Under the pieces are notes generated by a model. It saw only the letters and a program-made list of their open reading frames with translations, was not told the origin of the DNA and made no database searches. From Planktosalinus sp963977065 (GTDB lineage: Bacteria > Bacteroidota > Bacteroidia > Flavobacteriales > Flavobacteriaceae), in the NCBI GenBank assembly GCA_963977065.1, contig CAXBNF010000011.1, positions 23,715 to 87,714 on the forward strand: 64,000 nt of DNA. Reading direction: 5' to 3'. Position 1 is the stretch's first letter. Every line of letters begins with the position of its first letter. The translations under genes were made by a program, and so were the position numbers. Below are positions 60,515-64,000 of this stretch, piece by piece.

Positions 60515-62968
60515 TTATAACCTATTCTTCATTTCATCATTAGCAATTTTCTTATTTTTAATTCTTTTTAGATTTGAATTACCAAAACTATAATTTAAAC
60601 TTAATGAAATAGATTGAGTAAATTCATTTCTAATTTGCTGATTAAATAACTGTACTAAGTTACTTCTATATTGAACTTTAGATTTTCCATAAGTATTGAA
60701 AACATCACTAAAATAGAGGGTAGCAGATAAATTGTTAAATGTTTTTTTGATTCCTAAATCACTTTTGAAAAGGGCGTTTTCTCTCTCAAATGCCACATTT
60801 TCAATAGGACTGTAATATCTAAAAATTGCAAATGCTAATAGCCCACTCTTTTTTGATAAATAAAATACGTTGTTAATATCAATATTATAATTAAAATTAT
60901 TGATTTTTGATTGTGATAAATTATTTGTTTCGTCTCTAAAGCTTAAAAAATTTAAACTACTTGAGAAATTCATTTCCCACAACCTATTAAACCAATTTTG
61001 TCTAGTGTAAAATTGGATATAGGTTTTTGTTGAATATCCGAAATTTATATTAGTGCTTTTTTGTAAAATTTCGCCATTTTCAATTACAGGAATAATAAAC
61101 CTACTAAATTGGTTATCCATAAAACTAAACCCACTAGAAATAAAATACTTATAATTTATAACGTACATAGCATCAGCATTGTAGTATATAACGGGTTGTA
61201 AAAAAGGATTATTTTCTACAAAATAATTAGGATTTATATATGTTCTTCCTGGTAATAAAGATTCTATAGAAGGCCGTTTAATCTTTTTAGATAGAGCTAA
61301 TGATAATATTTTTTTATCTTTTATTGTGTATGCTAGTGATATATTAGGAAACAAGTTTACATAACTAGAATCAACCTTTTGACTAGTTGTTTCATTTTCA
61401 CTTAAATAATTGGTGCCCTCAATTCTTATTCCAAATGTTGCATTTAGTTTATCACTAAATGTTTTAGAATAACTTACATAGCCAGCTAGATAATTCTCTT
61501 TGAAATTATAAGTATTGGATAAATCTTGATTTAATTCAAACCCTGAATCTGTTGAATTAAAGTAGGATAAATCATTTTCAAAATTAGTTGTACTCAACTG
61601 CGTTCCATAACTTATTTTAGATTTATCGTTAATTTGAGATGCATAATCTACACTTCCAGAGATATTAAAAAAGTCTTGAGGGAAAACATTTTTATATGAA
61701 TCGTCATTTGAATCTGAGCCAACAGGAAACACCCGATTAAAAGATCCAAGATCTGTATTGTCCTTCCTAAATTGATTATAATCAATATTAACCGTCAGTA
61801 TTCTTTTTCCTATAGTGTCAAATTTACGTTCATAGAAAATGTTTCCAAAATTGTATATATAATAATCCTCTCCATTAATTGGTGAGGAATAAGTAGAGTC
61901 AATTACTAATCCATTTACAGGCGTATAATTAGTAATATTCCTTTGAGTGCTATTTCCGTCTACTTGAGATATAAATCCATTAAAGCTTAGTAAATTTTGA
62001 TCATTTAAATCATAATCTAAACCCAAACCTCCACCTAAAACAAAATATTTTCTTTCATACTCACCAGCTGTATTTTCTCTTCGATTATCTGAACTTATTA
62101 TTACGTTTTCAGTTGAATTATAGTTAAAACTTCTATTGATAAAAGGTGAAACACGAATACCCATTTTACCCTGTCTATAGTTAAGAGAGCCGTTTAATAT
62201 TGTAGTATTATAAACATTAGCCTGTTCACTTGTTAAACTTAAATTCGCCAGAAACCCTTCATCCAAATTTCTTTTTAAGTTAATATTTAAAACCCCTCCC
62301 GTAGTATTTGCAGCATATTCGCTGCCAGGGTTTGTTATAATTTCAATATTCTTTATGTTTTTTGCAGGTGAAGTCCTTAACAAGGAAGCTATCATTTCTC
62401 TAGGCAAATTAGACCTTCTCCCATTTATAATTATGGTTGTATTTTCTTTATTTATTATGGATAATGTCTCACTTTTAGAATCAAAATGGATAAGTGGAGC
62501 TATTTTTAATAATTCTAATGCTGAAAGCCCTTCTTTTAACGCCTCATTTGGAGTATAAATAAATCTATCTGATTTCGAAATAAGAGTTGGTTTTCCAGCA
62601 TCAATTATTACCTCAGAAAGGTTTATTGCACCACTATTTTTTAATATTAGTTTTATTGGCTCATTTTTAGATGCAATTATCGTATCAGATATTTCTTCCA
62701 AAAATCTAGCATATACATATATAGTTGAATCTAAAAAAATAGTATCTAGAGGTATTTTAAATAGCCCTAATTCATCTGAGGAAGTCGATTTTAAGATTGT
62801 TTTTTTATCAGTATTTAAGATATGAACAGTACTAAAGGGGATAGGCTCTTGATTTAAATTTACCACAGAACCTTCGATAATATTCTGAGAATTTAGTAAA
62901 TTAATTGATAGGGCAAATAAAATAGGGAAAACAATCTTTTGCTTAAAGAAGGGGTTTAATAAATTCAT
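60515..62968 (-). CDS. Outer-membrane beta-barrel receptor (TonB-dependent-receptor-like, carboxypeptidase-regulatory N-domain)
   Basis: This 817-residue protein has a signal peptide (ends NSQN). A carboxypeptidase-regulatory-like domain (~28-110: IEGSVVNLNQEPIPFSTVHI) and a plug-like domain (~115-235: TIIINGRRSNLPREMIASLL; IEIITNPGSEYAANTTGGVL) precede a large barrel. This is the OMP_b-brl_3 type of receptor. The last residues (IANDEMKNRL) are not a typical C-terminal barrel strand, so the end may be slightly displaced. It is divergent from the Cys-rich precursor peptides, so it may take up, secrete or confer immunity to the peptide product. It abuts the KAP-like fragment at its 3' end. Confidence 0.88.
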   Translation of the reverse strand: MNLLNPFFKQKIVFPILFALSINLLNSQNIIEGSVVNLNQEPIPFSTVHILNTDKKTILKSTSSDELGLFKIPLDTIFLDSTIYVYARFLEEISDTIIASKNEPIKLILKNSGAINLSEVIIDAGKPTLISKSDRFIYTPNEALKEGLSALELLKIAPLIHFDSKSETLSIINKENTTIIINGRRSNLPREMIASLLRTSPAKNIKNIEIITNPGSEYAANTTGGVLNINLKRNLDEGFLANLSLTSEQANVYNTTILNGSLNYRQGKMGIRVSPFINRSFNYNSTENVIISSDNRRENTAGEYERKYFVLGGGLGLDYDLNDQNLLSFNGFISQVDGNSTQRNITNYTPVNGLVIDSTYSSPINGEDYYIYNFGNIFYERKFDTIGKRILTVNIDYNQFRKDNTDLGSFNRVFPVGSDSNDDSYKNVFPQDFFNISGSVDYASQINDKSKISYGTQLSTTNFENDLSYFNSTDSGFELNQDLSNTYNFKENYLAGYVSYSKTFSDKLNATFGIRIEGTNYLSENETTSQKVDSSYVNLFPNISLAYTIKDKKILSLALSKKIKRPSIESLLPGRTYINPNYFVENNPFLQPVIYYNADAMYVINYKYFISSGFSFMDNQFSRFIIPVIENGEILQKSTNINFGYSTKTYIQFYTRQNWFNRLWEMNFSSSLNFLSFRDETNNLSQSKINNFNYNIDINNVFYLSKKSGLLAFAIFRYYSPIENVAFERENALFKSDLGIKKTFNNLSATLYFSDVFNTYGKSKVQYRSNLVQLFNQQIRNEFTQSISLSLNYSFGNSNLKRIKNKKIANDEMKNRL

Positions 62969-63086
62969 TTTAGTGTTTGAGCTTATATTTCATCTCACTA
63001 AAGTATTAAAAAAACACATATAATTAAGAAATAAAAAAATATTGGCATTCTTTTTTATAATGGTAATGAGATTTTTTTAAAAAAAC

Positions 63087-63116
63087 TTTGACAATAAATA
63101 AATTTTTTTAACTTTG
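63087..63116 (+). promoter_or_regulatory. Bacteroidetes-type promoter of the precursor-peptide array
   Basis: TTTG (63087-63090), an 18-bp spacer and TAACTTTG (63109-63116) match the consensus closely. The predicted start is near 63122, giving a ~50-nt leader before the first ATG. Confidence 0.65.
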
Positions 63117-63173
63117 AAATGTCTCTTTTGGCAGAAAAATTAGCAAATACATAAATCTACCTCTTTAAATATT

Positions 63174-63404
63174 ATGGCAACTAAAGTAAAATTATCATTT
63201 GAAATTTCAAATTTTGAAACTATTTCTGAGAATTCAGAAAAAAAGTTAGTGGGAGGTTTTTCTGCTAGTTTAACAGGAGGCAGTGATAGCTTGGAGACCC
63301 TTAGTAATAATTGCAATGGTGGTAATTGTTCATTTGGTTGCGGATCTTCGGGTTCAACAAATAAAGGTTGTAACTCAGTAGCTGGTTGTGGTATTGAGAA
63401 ATAA
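63174..63404 (+). CDS. Double-glycine-leader, Cys-rich peptide precursor 1
   Basis: This 76-residue peptide has no signal peptide. Residues 1-28 (MATKVKLSFEISNFETISEN, then SEKKLVGG) look like a GG-type leader for peptidase-domain ABC export; a second GG lies at 35-36 (SLTGG). The presumed core has five Cys in the pattern C-x4-C-x3-C-x9-C-x5-C with many Gly/Asn/Ser (CNGGNCSFGCG). This is the layout of ribosomally made, post-translationally modified peptides (RiPPs) of Bacteroidetes. Ser/Thr and Cys are both present, so thioether, disulfide or other modification is possible. It has its own terminator and is one of at least three tandem copies. Confidence 0.75.
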   Translation: MATKVKLSFEISNFETISENSEKKLVGGFSASLTGGSDSLETLSNNCNGGNCSFGCGSSGSTNKGCNSVAGCGIEK

Positions 63405-63462
63405 GTAATAAGCAAAGTTTGATTGTGAAATATATCTCTGTAAAATTTCACTAAAACAATAT

Positions 63463-63498
63463 AAAAATACTGAAAAATTGGGTTTTTAGTATTTTTTT
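63463..63498 (+). terminator. Terminator of precursor 1
   Basis: AAAAATACT / AGTATTTTT form a 9-bp stem that continues as GAAAAA-TTGGG-TTTTT after a bulged G, followed by TTTT. The same hairpin recurs after precursor 2. Confidence 0.85.
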
Positions 63499-63546
63499 GT
63501 AGATTGACATTTTAAATTCATAATCTAATCTAAATCTTTAAATACT

Positions 63547-63777
63547 ATGGCAACTAAAGTAAAATTAACGTTTGATATTTCAAATTTTGAAGCTATTTCT
63601 GAGAATTCAGAAAAGAAATTAGTGGGAGGTTTTTCTTCCAGTTTAACAGGAGGCAGTGATAGCTTGGAGACCCTTAGTAATAATTGCCATGGTGGTAATT
63701 GTGCAGTGGGCTGTGGTGCTGAAAGAAATATTCAATGTAATGTGGTTGTTGGTTGTGGTATTGGTAGTGATAAGTAA
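63547..63777 (+). CDS. Double-glycine-leader, Cys-rich peptide precursor 2
   Basis: This 76-residue paralogue has a leader nearly identical to precursor 1 (MATKVKLTFDISNFEAISEN, SEKKLVGG) and the same FS-x-SLTGGSDSLETLSNNC linker. The core then diverges: C-x4-C-x3-C-x7-C-x5-C (CHGGNCAVGCGAERNIQCNV). All five Cys are kept while spacing and other residues change, as expected of a multi-product precursor family. Confidence 0.75.
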   Translation: MATKVKLTFDISNFEAISENSEKKLVGGFSSSLTGGSDSLETLSNNCHGGNCAVGCGAERNIQCNVVVGCGIGSDK

Positions 63778-63831
63778 TAAGCAAAGTTTGATTGTGAAAT
63801 ATATCTCTGTAAAATTTCACTAAAACAATAT

Positions 63832-63867
63832 AAAAATACTGAAAAATTGGGTTTTTAGTATTTTTTT
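63832..63867 (+). terminator. Terminator of precursor 2
   Basis: Identical hairpin to the one after precursor 1, 369 bp further along. Confidence 0.85.
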
Positions 63868-63915
63868 GTAGATTGACATTTTAAATTCATAATCTAATCT
63901 AAATCTTTAAATACT

Positions 63916-64000
63916 ATGGCAACTAAAGTAAAATTAACGTTTGATATTTCAAATTTTGAAGCTATTTCTGAGAATTCAGAAAAGAAATTAGTGGGAGGTT
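63916..64000 (+). CDS. Third Cys-rich peptide precursor, cut by the window end
   Basis: The first 28 codons are visible and are identical in protein to the leader of precursor 2, ending at the GG. The core lies outside the window. Confidence 0.75.
   Translation, partial: MATKVKLTFDISNFEAISENSEKKLVGG

Larger units (their letters stand above)
58867..60515 (-). pseudogene. Decayed KAP-like P-loop NTPase gene, split by the IS982 element
   Basis: Removing the IS (59166-60184) and one 8-bp duplication joins two frames in phase. The right part is DKFYQLEVYLPEIDK, then SNHRSAKRLVNQLVFDFKML and LNFTYLKMSFPSAIKYL; the left part is NWQDILPYNPETKLRELQ. The right part resembles the region after the Walker motifs of KAP/YobI-type NTPases (D-K-x-x-Q-x-x-x-x-L-P and the ...R-x-x-K-R-x-[IV]-N-x... 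helix). The N-terminal ATPase motifs are absent: the fragment begins abruptly next to the stop of the receptor gene at ~60.51 kb. A frameshift near 59019 precedes a C-terminus QPPDYDL (stop at 58867). KAP-like genes frequently accompany phage-defence loci. Confidence 0.6.
63174..64000 (+). repeat. Tandem ~370-bp gene-plus-terminator repeat units
   Basis: Starts at 63174, 63547 and 63916 are 373 and 369 bp apart. The leader DNA and the ~140-bp stretch from the stop through the terminator to the next ATG are almost identical between units, while the core codons differ. This indicates recent tandem duplication with diversification of the core. Confidence 0.85.

Noticed and set aside
45389..63173. 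Search for the 5' half of ssb as the far attachment site
   Set aside because: No minus-strand sequence resembling the SSB N-terminus was found up to the window end, so no right boundary is claimed.
63490..63530. TTGACA-like promoter before precursor 2
   Set aside because: The spacing to the next TAATCT is only 11 bp and the Bacteroidetes consensus is absent; the repeat is shared by all units and may only be flank.
1..64000. CRISPR array
   Set aside because: No regularly spaced short identical repeats with unique spacers were seen; the periodic repeats at 36-41.5 kb have no spacers, and the 370-bp units at the right end are gene duplications.

Overview
The window reads as chromosomal DNA of a low-GC, probably marine, Bacteroidetes of the Flavobacteriaceae type. 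The support is type IX secretion (T9SS) sorting domains of both type A and type B, a PorP/SprF protein next to an OmpA/PD40 protein, TonB-dependent receptors, LytS/LytTR signalling, an almost complete absence of Shine-Dalgarno sequences, and promoters of the TTG/TTTG - about 19-20 bp - TAnnTTTG type (clearest before mfd).

Region 1 (1-45.6 kb) is mostly vertical genome. It holds the end of a TonB receptor, a phosphate transporter with direct repeats resembling a Pho box, and nrdB-nrdA. A ten-gene leftward run of exported proteins (18.5 to 8.7 kb) follows. It includes three members of a lipoprotein family; a fourth lies just downstream. This run diverges from a LytTR response regulator / LytS-type kinase pair across a nested inverted repeat. 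Then come a DUF3109 protein, MarC, mfd, a T9SS adhesin-SprF-OmpA operon, hflX, an LD-carboxypeptidase, metG, tex and a histone-deacetylase-family protein. The housekeeping genes between 35.9 and 41.6 kb are separated by short periodic intergenic repeats. From 42.5 to 45.6 kb a slipin, a cluster of aberrant tRNA-like sequences, a TPR protein with a lysine-rich tail and small ORFs form an unusual, mostly non-coding locus.

Region 2 (45.8 kb to at least 58.6 kb, possibly to the window end) is accessory DNA. A large serine recombinase sits at the broken end of an ssb gene. Only the 3' part of ssb (from its His-Asn-Val-Val motif) remains, and the recombinase reading frame takes its last codons and stop from ssb DNA, so 45.815 kb is one end of an integrated element. 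The cargo, in order, is: a TraG/HerA-type ATPase with a C-terminal nuclease-like segment; a membrane protein; an AlaX-like tRNA-editing protein translationally coupled to a clavaminate-synthase-like Fe(II)/2-oxoglutarate oxygenase; a TPR-HTH regulator; a tiny lipoprotein; a DUF2806 protein; and a PPP-family phosphatase with a Ser/Thr kinase. The 5' half of ssb is not in the window, so the other end of the element was not found.

Region 3 (58.9-64 kb) holds a decayed KAP-like NTPase gene split by an IS982-family element with an 8-bp target duplication, then a large outer-membrane beta-barrel receptor. Divergent from the receptor are tandem ~370-bp units, each encoding a short double-glycine-leader, five-Cys peptide with its own terminator. 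These look like precursors of a ribosomally made peptide natural product whose maturation genes would lie beyond the right edge.

The best candidates for something undescribed are the tandem Cys-rich precursors, the oxygenase + AlaX-like pair, the slipin / tRNA-like RNA / TPR locus, and the ten-gene exported-protein run with its divergent two-component system. All functions are inferred by reading the sequence; no database search was possible.
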